Positions 37,565 through 45,082 of a stretch of 48,096 nucleotides of DNA are shown here, in pieces (within the stretch, counting starts at the first letter, position 1; the number at the start of each line of letters is the position of its first letter). The translations under genes and the position numbers were made by a program. The notes under the pieces are model-generated. The model ran no database searches. It saw only the letters and a program-made list of their open reading frames with translations, and had not been told where the DNA came from. The stretch is from Phenylobacterium sp. (GTDB lineage Bacteria; Pseudomonadota; Alphaproteobacteria; Caulobacterales; Caulobacteraceae). The stretch lies in contig NZ_JAUSLW010000110.1 in assembly GCF_030645195.1 (NCBI RefSeq), positions 1-48,096 on the forward strand. The letters run 5' to 3'.

Positions 37565-38572
37565 TCAGGCGATTTGGGCGAGCGCCTCGCCCAGCTCGTC
37601 CACCGCCTCGGGCGTCGTGGCCCAGGAGCACATGAACCGCACCGAGCCATCGATGAACCGGTAGACGAACCAGCCGGCCTTGTGCAGCCGCTTCAGGGTG
37701 GGCTCGTCCATGGTCACGAAGACCGCGTTGGCCTCCACGGGATGGGCCAGCGGGAAGGGCATGAGGCCCACCAGGCGCTGGGCCATGGCGTTGGCCTGGG
37801 CGGCGTGGCGCAGGAAGGCGCCGTCGGCCAGCATGCCGATGAAGGGGGCGGCGTAGAACCGGCCCTTGGAGGGCAGCTGCCCCGACTGCTTCAGCCGCGC
37901 GTCGAGCCGGCGGGCCAGGGCGGGGTCGAAGATCACCACCGCCTCCGAGGGGGTCATTCCCGCCTTGGTCCCGCCCACCACCAGGATGTCGACCCCCAGG
38001 CCCTTGATGGCCTTCAGGTCGAAGCCGGCCGCCGCCGCATTGGCCAGGCGCGCGCCGTCGAGGTGGACCCGGTAGCCCTTGGCCTTCACCGGCTCGATCA
38101 GGGCCTTCAGGGCCTCGACCGAATAGACCGTGCCGTACTCGGTGGCGTTGGTGACCGAGAGCGCCGCCGGCGCCTGCCAGTGGGGCTGGTCGGGGGCCGC
38201 CAGGGGCGCCGTCAGACTGGCCGGGTCGATCCGTCCCGAGGCGCCGCGCAGGCCGATCATCCCCAGGCCGTGGCCGAAGAAGCCCGGCGCCCCGGTCTCG
38301 TCGGTGGCGACGTGGGAATGCTCGTGGCAGAGCACCGCCTCGAAGGGCTGGCACAGGGTGGCGAGCGAGATGGCGTTGGCCGCCGTGCCCGAGGCCACGA
38401 ACCGCACCGTGGCGTCGGCGTCCAGCAGGGCGCGCACCGCGTCGGCCCCCTGCCGGGTGATGGGGTCGGAGCCGTAGCCGGAGGTCGCGCCGGTGTTGGC
38501 GGCCACCAGGGCGTTGATCGCCTCGGGCGTGGCGGGGGCGGTGTTGTCGGATGCGAAGTCGTATCGGGCCAT
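37565..38572 (-). CDS. Low-specificity L-threonine aldolase family protein
   Basis: 335 aa. PLP fold-type I: 'ASGTAANAISL' and 'VLCHEHSHVATDETGAPGFF' at the cofactor site, 'VHLDGARLANAAAA' with the Asp and Arg, and 'VVGGTKAGMT', the PLP Lys. It cleaves beta-hydroxy amino acids such as allo-threonine to glycine and an aldehyde. Start ATG 38570-38572. It lies 46 bp after the epoxide hydrolase gene, likely in the same transcript. Confidence 0.9.
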   Translation of the reverse strand: MARYDFASDNTAPATPEAINALVAANTGATSGYGSDPITRQGADAVRALLDADATVRFVASGTAANAISLATLCQPFEAVLCHEHSHVATDETGAPGFFGHGLGMIGLRGASGRIDPASLTAPLAAPDQPHWQAPAALSVTNATEYGTVYSVEALKALIEPVKAKGYRVHLDGARLANAAAAGFDLKAIKGLGVDILVVGGTKAGMTPSEAVVIFDPALARRLDARLKQSGQLPSKGRFYAAPFIGMLADGAFLRHAAQANAMAQRLVGLMPFPLAHPVEANAVFVTMDEPTLKRLHKAGWFVYRFIDGSVRFMCSWATTPEAVDELGEALAQIA

Positions 38573-38618
38573 CCGCCGAATAGAACCGATCCCGCGTCCT
38601 TGGAAACCGCTTTTGCGC

Positions 38619-39767
38619 TTAGACGCCTCGTCCCCAGTCCCGCACGTCGGCGACGAAGAGGTCCGGCTCCTCCATGGCCGCGAAATGCCCGCCGCGGGGC
38701 ATCTCGGTCCAGCGGGTGATGTTGTAGGCCCGGTCGGCCCAGGAGCGCGGCGGGGCGGTGTAGAGCGGTTCGCCGGGGAAGTTGGCGAAGGCGGTGGGGG
38801 TCTCGCAGCGCTCGCCTTCCTGGAAGGCGATCCCGCCCTCCTCCAGCAGGCCGCGATAGTACCAGGCGCCGGTCGCGAAGCTGCCGGTCATCACATAGAT
38901 CATGATGTTGGTGAGCATCCGGTCCTTGGGGTGGGCCTGATCCAGGGACTTCTCGCGAAGGTCCGACCAGTCGTGGAAGCGCTCGGCGATCCAGGCGGCC
39001 TGGCCCACCGGATTGCCCGCCCCCATCCAGGCCAGCGACTGGGGTTTGGAGGCCTGCAGCCGGAAATAGGCGCCCATGACGTCCATCATGGCGCCCTGGC
39101 GGGTGAGCCAGGCGATCTCGTCGGGGGTCTGAGGGCCGCCGAAGGGGCGGAAGGCCATCATGTTCAGGTGGATGGCGCGAACCTGGGCGCCGTGATCGTG
39201 GCCCAGCCACGAGGTCACCATGGCCCCCCAGTCGCCGCCCTGGGCGATGTAGCTGGGATAGCCCAGGACGTCCGTCATCAGGGTGTTGAACAGACGCGCC
39301 GTGGTCCTCTGGCCGATGGGGCGGACGGGCTTGGAGGAGAAGCCGAAGCCGGGCAGGGAGGGGATCACCAGGTCGAAGGCGTCCTTGGCGTCCCCGCCGA
39401 AGCGGGAGGGGAAGGCCAGCTTCTCGATGGCGCCCCAGAACTCGTAGTGGGAGCCGGGCCAGCCGTGGGTCACCAGCAGGGGCCGCTTGCCGCCGGCCTC
39501 GCCCACCACATGCAGGAAATGCAGGTCGTAGTCCTCGACCTTGGCGGTGAACTGCGGGAAGCGGTTGAGGTCGGCCACCGCCGAGCGCCAGTCGTAGCGC
39601 TCGGTCCAGTGCTCGCAGAGTCCCTTCAGATAGGCGCCGTCGCAGCCATAGGCCCAGCCGTCCGGAACCTCCGGGATCGCCGGCCAGGGATAGGCGCGCA
39701 CCTGGTCCAGCACGGCCTGGACGTCGGCCTCGGCCCAGCGGACTTCAAACGGTTGGATCTCGGCCAC
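38619..39767 (-). CDS. Epoxide hydrolase with EHN domain
   Basis: 382 aa. GTG at 39765-39767 is supported by GAGGAGG 7 nt upstream. The N-terminal EHN domain begins 'IQPFEVRWAEADV'. The alpha/beta core has the oxyanion motif 'HGWPGS' (101-106), nucleophile Asp179 in 'QGGDWGA' and His361 in 'GGHFAAMEEPD'. It should open epoxides to diols, often of aromatic or terpenoid compounds. No signal peptide. Its repressor-like neighbour, TetR, ends 65 bp upstream on the same strand. Confidence 0.92.
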   Translation of the reverse strand: MAEIQPFEVRWAEADVQAVLDQVRAYPWPAIPEVPDGWAYGCDGAYLKGLCEHWTERYDWRSAVADLNRFPQFTAKVEDYDLHFLHVVGEAGGKRPLLVTHGWPGSHYEFWGAIEKLAFPSRFGGDAKDAFDLVIPSLPGFGFSSKPVRPIGQRTTARLFNTLMTDVLGYPSYIAQGGDWGAMVTSWLGHDHGAQVRAIHLNMMAFRPFGGPQTPDEIAWLTRQGAMMDVMGAYFRLQASKPQSLAWMGAGNPVGQAAWIAERFHDWSDLREKSLDQAHPKDRMLTNIMIYVMTGSFATGAWYYRGLLEEGGIAFQEGERCETPTAFANFPGEPLYTAPPRSWADRAYNITRWTEMPRGGHFAAMEEPDLFVADVRDWGRGV

Positions 39768-39832
39768 GCGCGCCTCCTCTTATGATTTGGCGGCAAGCTC
39801 GGCCAGTGACGCTGGGGCGGTCAAGCGTGGAG

Positions 39833-40432
39833 CTAGTTTCCCGGGCGCAGGCCCCGGGCCAGGGCGTGGTTCAGGTGGCGGTGCAGCTCGCGGGCCGCGC
39901 CGGGTGGCAGCTTGCCGGCCAGCTCCAGGCCCACCGCGCCGTGGGCCGCGGCCCAAAACATCTTGCCGATCTCCTCGGGGTCGCCCGCCAGCACGCCATC
40001 GGCCACCAGGGTCTTGACGTACTGGGTCTGGGTCTCGTGGGCCCGGTGTCCCGCCGCCACCAGATCGGGATATTTCTCGACGTGCGGCTGATCGAGGTCG
40101 AACATCAGCTTGTAGGTCTGAGGGTGCTCGAAGGCGAAGTTCAGATAGGCCTCGCCCACCGCCGCCCCCTTGGCCCGCGCGCCCTTGGCCGAGGCGTAGG
40201 CGGTCTCCAGGGCTTCGGCGAACCGGTTGAATCCGTTGGTGCGCACCGCCGCCAGGATGTCCTCCTTGTCGGCGAAGTAGCGGTAGGGGGTCATGGGGCT
40301 GACCCCGAGCTCGGCGGCCAGCTGGCGCATGGTCACCGCGTCAGGCCCCCGCTCGGCGAACAGCCTTTCGGCGGCCACGCACAGGCGCTCCCGGAACTCG
40401 GCGACATCGGTCTCGGATAGAACGCGCGGCAT
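39833..40432 (-). CDS. TetR/AcrR family transcriptional regulator
   Basis: 199 aa from ATG 40430-40432; a TTG seven codons earlier is less likely. The N-terminal helix-turn-helix is 'VTMRQLAAELGVSPMTPYRYFADKEDIL', followed by an all-helical ligand-binding domain of the TetR C-terminal (TetR_C_33-like) kind. It is divergent from DUF2855 and upstream of the epoxide hydrolase, so it may control both directions. A dyad, CTTACG-N14-CGTAAG, sits between the two starts. Confidence 0.92.
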   Translation of the reverse strand: MPRVLSETDVAEFRERLCVAAERLFAERGPDAVTMRQLAAELGVSPMTPYRYFADKEDILAAVRTNGFNRFAEALETAYASAKGARAKGAAVGEAYLNFAFEHPQTYKLMFDLDQPHVEKYPDLVAAGHRAHETQTQYVKTLVADGVLAGDPEEIGKMFWAAAHGAVGLELAGKLPPGAARELHRHLNHALARGLRPGN

Positions 40433-40474
40433 ACCGGAAACTCTAGCAAACAATTCGCTTGCAAGGCGTTACCT

Positions 40475-40500
40475 CTTACGCAATAAATTTACAACGTAAG
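40475..40500. promoter_or_regulatory. Candidate TetR operator (dyad) in the divergent promoter
   Basis: CTTACG (40475-40480) and CGTAAG (40495-40500) are perfect inverted arms, with an 8-bp palindrome TAAATTTA (40484-40491) at the centre. It lies 42 bp from the TetR start and 18 bp before the DUF2855 start. The local AT-rich sequence contrasts with the surroundings. Confidence 0.6.
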
Positions 40501-40518
40501 AAAATACAAGGGCGGACG

Positions 40519-41565
40519 ATGGGTGACTGGGACCTGCTGGTGGACCGCAAGGACCTGCGCAAGGCGCGAATCGCGCCGGCGCAGGCGCCGCCCCTGGCCG
40601 ACGGCGAGGTTCGCCTCCGGGTCGAGCGGTTCTCGTTCACCGCCAACAACGTGACCTACGGCCTGATGGGCGACTCCTTCGGCTACTGGAAGTTCTTCCC
40701 GGCCCCCGAGGGCCAGGGCCGCATCCCGGTCTGGGGCTTCGCCACCATCGTCGAGTCGAAGGTCCCCGAGGCCCCGGTCGGCCTGCGCCTGTTCGGCTAC
40801 CTGCCCATGTCGAGCGCCTTCACCATGCAGCTCGCCAAGGGCCGCGCCGGCTTCGTCGACCGGGCGCCCCACCGCGCCGAGCTGCCGCCGACCTACAACG
40901 CCTATGCCGAGGCGCCCGCCGATCCCCTGGACGACCATCGCGCCCTGCTGCGGCCCCTGCTGATGACCTCCTTCCTGCTGGACGACTTCCTGGGGGAGGA
41001 CGCCGGCCTGAAGTCGCTGGTGCTCTCCAGCGCCTCGAGCAAGACCGCCATGGGCCTGGCCTGGTTCGCCAAGGCGCGCGGCCTGGAGGTCATCGGTCTC
41101 TCCTCGCCCGCCAACGCCGCGGCCATCGCGGGCCTGGGCCTCTATGACAAGGTCCTGACCTACGATCAGGTGGGCTCGCTCAAGACCGCCGGTTCCGCCG
41201 CCTTCGTGGACTTCGCCGGCGACCGGGCCACCACCGCGGCGGTGCACGCCGCCCTGGGTGCGACCCTGACCCGCAGCCTCATCGTCGGCGCCACCCACTG
41301 GGAAGCCGGACGCGAGGACGCCGCCATCGTCGGGCCCACGCCCACCCTGTTCTTCGCGCCGGACCAGATCCGCAAGCGCATGGCCGACTGGGGCCCGGGG
41401 GAGGTGGAGACCCGGTTCGACAAGGGCCTGCGCGGCTTCGTCGCCGCCAACCCCTGGCTGAGCCTGGTGTGTCACCAAGGCGCCCAGGGCCTTACCGAGG
41501 CCTATCACCAGGTCCTGGAAGGCCGCGTTCGGCCGCAGGACGGACACATCATAACGCCGGGCTGA
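40519..41565 (+). CDS. DUF2855 family protein (MDR-like)
   Basis: 348 aa from ATG 40519. The sequence matches the DUF2855 family: 'RFSFTANNVTYGLMGDSFGYWKFFP', 'VWGFATIVES', 'RLFGYLPMSS' and 'LVLSSASSKTAMGLAW'. The fold appears related to medium-chain dehydrogenase/reductases, with a degenerate Rossmann region ('LVLSSASSKTA'). The reaction is not known. First gene of the unit under the TetR-controlled promoter, 25 bp before the carotenoid oxygenase, so probably acts in the same pathway. Confidence 0.85.
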   Translation: MGDWDLLVDRKDLRKARIAPAQAPPLADGEVRLRVERFSFTANNVTYGLMGDSFGYWKFFPAPEGQGRIPVWGFATIVESKVPEAPVGLRLFGYLPMSSAFTMQLAKGRAGFVDRAPHRAELPPTYNAYAEAPADPLDDHRALLRPLLMTSFLLDDFLGEDAGLKSLVLSSASSKTAMGLAWFAKARGLEVIGLSSPANAAAIAGLGLYDKVLTYDQVGSLKTAGSAAFVDFAGDRATTAAVHAALGATLTRSLIVGATHWEAGREDAAIVGPTPTLFFAPDQIRKRMADWGPGEVETRFDKGLRGFVAANPWLSLVCHQGAQGLTEAYHQVLEGRVRPQDGHIITPG

Positions 41566-41590
41566 ACCGGTCATCAGAGGGAGACACGCC

Positions 41591-42979
41591 ATGGACGGCG
41601 AGGTTCGCATCAACCCCTATCTGTCGGGCAACTTCGCCCCCGTGCGGTCGGAGGACGACTTCGATCTGGCCGTCACCGGCGAGATTCCGGCGGGCCTTCG
41701 CGGCACGCTCTACCGCACCGGCCCCAATCCGCAGTTCGAGCCGCGGGACCCCAACTATCACTGGTTCACCGGCGACGGCATGCTGCACGCCTTCCGGGTC
41801 GAGGATGGCAAGGTCAGCTACCGTAACCGCTATGTCCGCACGCCCAAGTGGGAGCTGGAGCACGAACACGGCCGGTCCCTGTTCGGCGGCTTCAACCCCA
41901 TGCTCAGCGACCCGCTGGCCGCCGGCAAGGACGGCGGCGTGGCCAACACCAACATCCTCTGGCACGCCGGCCATCTGCTGGCCCTGGAGGAAGGCCACAT
42001 GCCCTTCGAGGTCGCCCCGGGGACCATGGCCCCCAAGGGCTATGTCGAACAGTACAAGGGCCGGGTCACCGCCCACCCGAAGATCGACCCCAAGACCGGC
42101 GAGATGGTGTGGTTCGGCTATGGCGTCGGCGATATGCCGCTTTCGGCCGGGATGAGCTACGGAGTCACCGACGCCAAGGGCGTGGTCACCCGCCGCTCGG
42201 ACTTCCAGGCGCCCTATTCGGCCATGATCCACGACTTCCTGGTCACCGAGAACTACGTGCTGTTCCCGGTCCTGCCGCTGACCGGCAGCCTGGAGCGGGC
42301 CATGAAGGGCCTGCCCCCCTATGCCTGGGAGCCGGAGAAGGGCGGCTATGTCGGGGTCATGCGCCGCGACGCCGACGTCTCCACGATCCGCTGGTTCAAC
42401 GTGGCGGCCTGCTACGTCTTCCACCCGATGAACGCCCATGAGGTTGACGGCAAGATCGTCGCCGAGGTGGCGCGCTACGACGCCGCCCCCCTGTTCCCCA
42501 TGGCCGACGGCTCGCCGGGCCTGCGCACCGCGGCGCGCCTCTATCGCTGGACCTTCGACCTGTCGGGCGCCAGCGACGCCATCAAGGAAGAGGCCATCGA
42601 CGACCTCGACTGCGAGTTCCCCCGCTTCGACGAGCGCCTGGCCGGCAGCGCCTATCGCCACGGCTTCTATGCCGGCGACACCACCAACTCGAAATCGGTC
42701 AAGCTCAACGCCATCGCCCACATCGACCTGGCCACCGGCAAGCGGCAGGTCCACGCCTTCACCGGCGGCGACCTGACCTCCGAGCCGGTCTTCACGCCGC
42801 GCTCCGCCGACGCGGCCGAGGGCGACGGCTGGCTGACGGCGGTGGTCTATCGGGCCGCCGAGGACCGCAGCGACTTCGTGGTCTTCGACGCCCTGGACGT
42901 GGCCAAGGGTCCCATCGGCATGGCCCACATGCCCCGCCGCGTGCCCTTCGGCTTCCACGGCAACTGGGTGGCCGACTAG
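41591..42979 (+). CDS. Carotenoid cleavage oxygenase family (RPE65/lignostilbene dioxygenase-like)
   Basis: 462 aa. The four Fe-ligating His of the family are present: His162 ('TAHPK'), His214 ('MIHDF'), His278 ('YVFHPMNAHE') and His456 ('FGFHGNW'). Starting region 'RGTLYRTGPNPQF' and 'WFTGDGMLHAF' are typical. Members cleave a C=C bond with O2, giving two aldehydes; substrates range from carotenoids to lignin-derived stilbenes. Bacterial length favours apocarotenoid or stilbene cleavage. It follows DUF2855 and precedes a hairpin (42990-43014). Confidence 0.93.
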   Translation: MDGEVRINPYLSGNFAPVRSEDDFDLAVTGEIPAGLRGTLYRTGPNPQFEPRDPNYHWFTGDGMLHAFRVEDGKVSYRNRYVRTPKWELEHEHGRSLFGGFNPMLSDPLAAGKDGGVANTNILWHAGHLLALEEGHMPFEVAPGTMAPKGYVEQYKGRVTAHPKIDPKTGEMVWFGYGVGDMPLSAGMSYGVTDAKGVVTRRSDFQAPYSAMIHDFLVTENYVLFPVLPLTGSLERAMKGLPPYAWEPEKGGYVGVMRRDADVSTIRWFNVAACYVFHPMNAHEVDGKIVAEVARYDAAPLFPMADGSPGLRTAARLYRWTFDLSGASDAIKEEAIDDLDCEFPRFDERLAGSAYRHGFYAGDTTNSKSVKLNAIAHIDLATGKRQVHAFTGGDLTSEPVFTPRSADAAEGDGWLTAVVYRAAEDRSDFVVFDALDVAKGPIGMAHMPRRVPFGFHGNWVAD

Positions 42980-42989
42980 GTCTTCAAAG

Positions 42990-43014
42990 CGGCCGAGGGC
43001 TTGCCCCTCGGCCG
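42990..43014 (+). terminator. GC-rich hairpin after the carotenoid oxygenase
   Basis: Perfect 10-bp stem (42990-42999 with 43005-43014) and 5-nt loop, without a T-tail, 11 nt after the stop. It may attenuate or separate messages between the oxygenase and the DoxX gene rather than terminate fully. Confidence 0.45.
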
Positions 43015-43024
43015 GCTCGCCGCG

Positions 43025-43477
43025 ATGGTCGGTCCGATGACCGCCCTGTTTGTGACTCCCGATCCGTCCCGATCCCACCCGCGCCTGCGGATGGGGCTGC
43101 GGTGGCTGCTAGCCCTGACCTATGGGGTGGTTGGCCTGGCGCACCTGCGCGGCGCCCAGGGCTTCCTGGCGATCATGCCGGCCTGGGTCCCGTATCCGCT
43201 GGAGGTCGTGCTGATCACCGGGGTCTGCGAAATCCTTGGCGCGATCGGCCTACTGATCCCGCGCCTGCGATGGGCGTCGGGCGTCATGCTGGCGCTCTAC
43301 GCCGTCTGCGTCTATCCGGCCAACCTGCACCACGCCTTCGCCGGGGTGGCCCCGAGCGGTCTTCCCTCAAGCTGGTGGCGCCACGGACCCCGCCTGGCCT
43401 TTCAGCCGATCTTCGTCTGGTGGGCCCTGTTCGTCGGCGGCGTGATCGACTGGCCCTTCAAGCGGAGCGCGACATGA
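43025..43477 (+). CDS. DoxX-like membrane protein
   Basis: 150 aa from ATG 43025 (ATG 43037 also possible). Four hydrophobic segments, with 'RWLLALTYGVVGLAHL' in the first and 'LEVVLITGVCEILGAIGLL' in the second, typical of DoxX/DUF417-type quinone-linked membrane proteins. Function in this family is poorly defined, often in redox stress or as an accessory to oxidoreductases. It is coupled by ATGA to the MDR gene. Confidence 0.7.
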   Translation: MVGPMTALFVTPDPSRSHPRLRMGLRWLLALTYGVVGLAHLRGAQGFLAIMPAWVPYPLEVVLITGVCEILGAIGLLIPRLRWASGVMLALYAVCVYPANLHHAFAGVAPSGLPSSWWRHGPRLAFQPIFVWWALFVGGVIDWPFKRSAT

Positions 43478-44454
43478 AGGCGATCTGGTACGACCGCACC
43501 GGCCCGGCTCGCGAGGTGCTGGAGTATGGCGAGCGGCCGACCCCGGAGCCCGGCCACGGCCACGCCCTGATCCGTGTGAAGGCGTCCGGGGTGAACCCGT
43601 CGGACGCCGGCATGCGCGCCGGCCCCGCCGCCATGGCCTATCCGCGCATCACCCCCAACAGCGACGGCGCCGGCGTGGTCGAGGCGGTGGGCCCCGGCGT
43701 GGCGCAGACCTGGGTCGGCAAGCGAGTCTGGTTCTACAACGGCCAGCGCAATGGCCGGGCCTTCGGCTCGGCGGCTGAATATATCGAGCTCGACACAGAC
43801 CTGCTGATGGAGCTGCCCGACAGCGTCGAGTTCGCGCAGGGCGCGACCCTCGGCATCCCCTGCATGACCGCCCATCGCAGCCTGTTCGTGGCAGGCCCGG
43901 TCCAGGGTCGCACCGTGCTGGTGACTGGCGGCGCCGGCGCCGTGGGCCACTACGCCGTCCAGCTCGCCAAGTGGGCCGGCGCCACCGTGATCGCCACCGT
44001 CAGTTCCGACGAGAAGGGCGAGCGCGCCTTGGCCGGCGGCGCCGACCACGTCATCGACTACCGCCAGGAAAAGGTCGCCCGGCGCGTCCGGGATCTGACG
44101 GACGGGGAGGGTGTCCACCACGTCGTCGACGTCGACTTCGGCGGCAACATCGCCACCACCCTGCAGGTGCTGCGGATGAACGGCTCGGTGGCCTTCTACG
44201 CCACCAAAGGCAATCGTGAGCCGGTCGTTCCGGCGGGCGCGGTCATGGGGCTGAACCTCGGCGTCCACGGCGTCTACCTGCCGGTGACGCCCCACGAGGC
44301 CCGCAGGCGGGCGCAAGCCGACATCACCCGCTGGATCGCGACCGGGGAGCGCATCCTCTCCGTGGCGGGCCGCTTCCCCCTGGCCGACTGCGCCGGCGCC
44401 CACGAGCTGGTGGAGTCCGGCGGCAAGATCGGCACCGTGGTGGTGGAGCCGTGA
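43474..44454 (+). CDS. Zinc-free MDR quinone oxidoreductase-like enzyme
   Basis: 326 aa, start in ATGA overlap. A GroES-like N-terminal domain ('VKASGVNPSDAGMRAG', 'GAGVVEAVGPGV') is followed by a Rossmann domain with 'VTGGAGAVGHYAVQLAKWAGA'. The zinc-site residues of alcohol dehydrogenases are absent, as in NADPH:quinone oxidoreductases. It reduces quinones or activated double bonds with NADPH. Operon member with the DoxX-like and SnoaL-like genes. Confidence 0.9.
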   Translation: MKAIWYDRTGPAREVLEYGERPTPEPGHGHALIRVKASGVNPSDAGMRAGPAAMAYPRITPNSDGAGVVEAVGPGVAQTWVGKRVWFYNGQRNGRAFGSAAEYIELDTDLLMELPDSVEFAQGATLGIPCMTAHRSLFVAGPVQGRTVLVTGGAGAVGHYAVQLAKWAGATVIATVSSDEKGERALAGGADHVIDYRQEKVARRVRDLTDGEGVHHVVDVDFGGNIATTLQVLRMNGSVAFYATKGNREPVVPAGAVMGLNLGVHGVYLPVTPHEARRRAQADITRWIATGERILSVAGRFPLADCAGAHELVESGGKIGTVVVEP

Positions 44455-44834
44455 CCCCGGCCGAGACCGCCATCCGCGCCCGGCGCAAGCTGACCAACAA
44501 GCTGATCGCGTCCCACGAGGCCGCGCGCCTGCGCCCCTTCCTCGCGTCCGACATCAACCTGATTTCCGGGGACGGCGGCCTGCTGGTGGGGATCGAGGCG
44601 GTGCTGGCAGCCTTCGAAGCTCAGTTCCGCGACGCGAGCTTCGTCACCTACCTGCGCACCACCGAGGCCGTCCGCCCCGACCAGGAGGAGGCCCGCGCCG
44701 CCGAGACCGGAACCTGGGTCGCCACCTGGCGCGGGTCGCCCACCTTGACCGGGATCTATCTGGCGGTCTGGAAGAAGGTCACCGGCCAGTGGGTGATCGA
44801 GTCCGAGCTCTATGTGACGCTCGCCGCCGCCTGA
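44451..44834 (+). CDS. SnoaL/DUF4440-type NTF2-like protein
   Basis: 127 aa from GTG 44451 in GTGA overlap with the previous stop. NTF2-like fold with 'LRPFLASDINLISGDGGLLVG' and 'WRGSPTLTGIYLAVWKKVTGQWVIESELYV'. Such proteins are small cup-shaped enzymes or ligand binders, often beside oxidoreductases; catalytic residues cannot be assigned. Confidence 0.85.
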   Translation: MTPAETAIRARRKLTNKLIASHEAARLRPFLASDINLISGDGGLLVGIEAVLAAFEAQFRDASFVTYLRTTEAVRPDQEEARAAETGTWVATWRGSPTLTGIYLAVWKKVTGQWVIESELYVTLAAA

Positions 44835-44904
44835 GACCCATGCAGTCCTGCAGAGCGGGTCTGCAATCTTGACCCCTCCCGCAAAGGCCAAGCTCGCACC
44901 ATAT

Positions 44905-44938
44905 CAGGATCGTCGCCGCTCCCCCGGCGACGATCCTG
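44905..44938. promoter_or_regulatory. Perfect 14-bp hairpin upstream of a micro-ORF
   Basis: Arms 44905-44918 and 44925-44938 with loop CTCCCC. No T-tail. It ends 15 nt before a GTG that opens a 27-codon ORF with a strong ribosome-binding site. Confidence 0.75.
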
Positions 44939-44953
44939 CTCTTGGAGATAGAC

Positions 44954-45037
44954 GTGAAAATCCTTTGGCCGCTGCTGACGCTCGGCGTGACGATCAGCAT
45001 GGCGATGTCGACCTGGTCCGGTCACGCCTTCAGCTAG
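44954..45037 (+). CDS. Putative 27-aa hydrophobic micropeptide
   Basis: GTG 44954 opens 27 codons to TAG 45037: 'MKILWPLLTLGVTISMAMST' then 'WSGHAFS'. A Lys then an uninterrupted hydrophobic stretch is consistent with a single transmembrane peptide. GGAG (TTGGAG) lies 7-8 nt upstream, good spacing. The ORF lies between two hairpins (44905-44938, 45046-45073) in a gap between convergent genes. No family recognised; it may be a leader peptide or small membrane protein. Confidence 0.45.
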   Translation: MKILWPLLTLGVTISMAMSTWSGHAFS

Positions 45038-45045
45038 ACCTATCG

Positions 45046-45073
45046 GCCCATCTCGGCGAAGGCCGGGATGGGC
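45046..45073. terminator. Hairpin between the micropeptide and the FAD monooxygenase
   Basis: 12-bp stem (45046-45057 with 45062-45073) with one G-U pair and GAAG loop, 8 nt after the micropeptide stop and 9 nt from the convergent FAD enzyme stop. No T-tail, so termination is only likely. Confidence 0.55.
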
Positions 45074-45082
45074 GGGTCAGGG

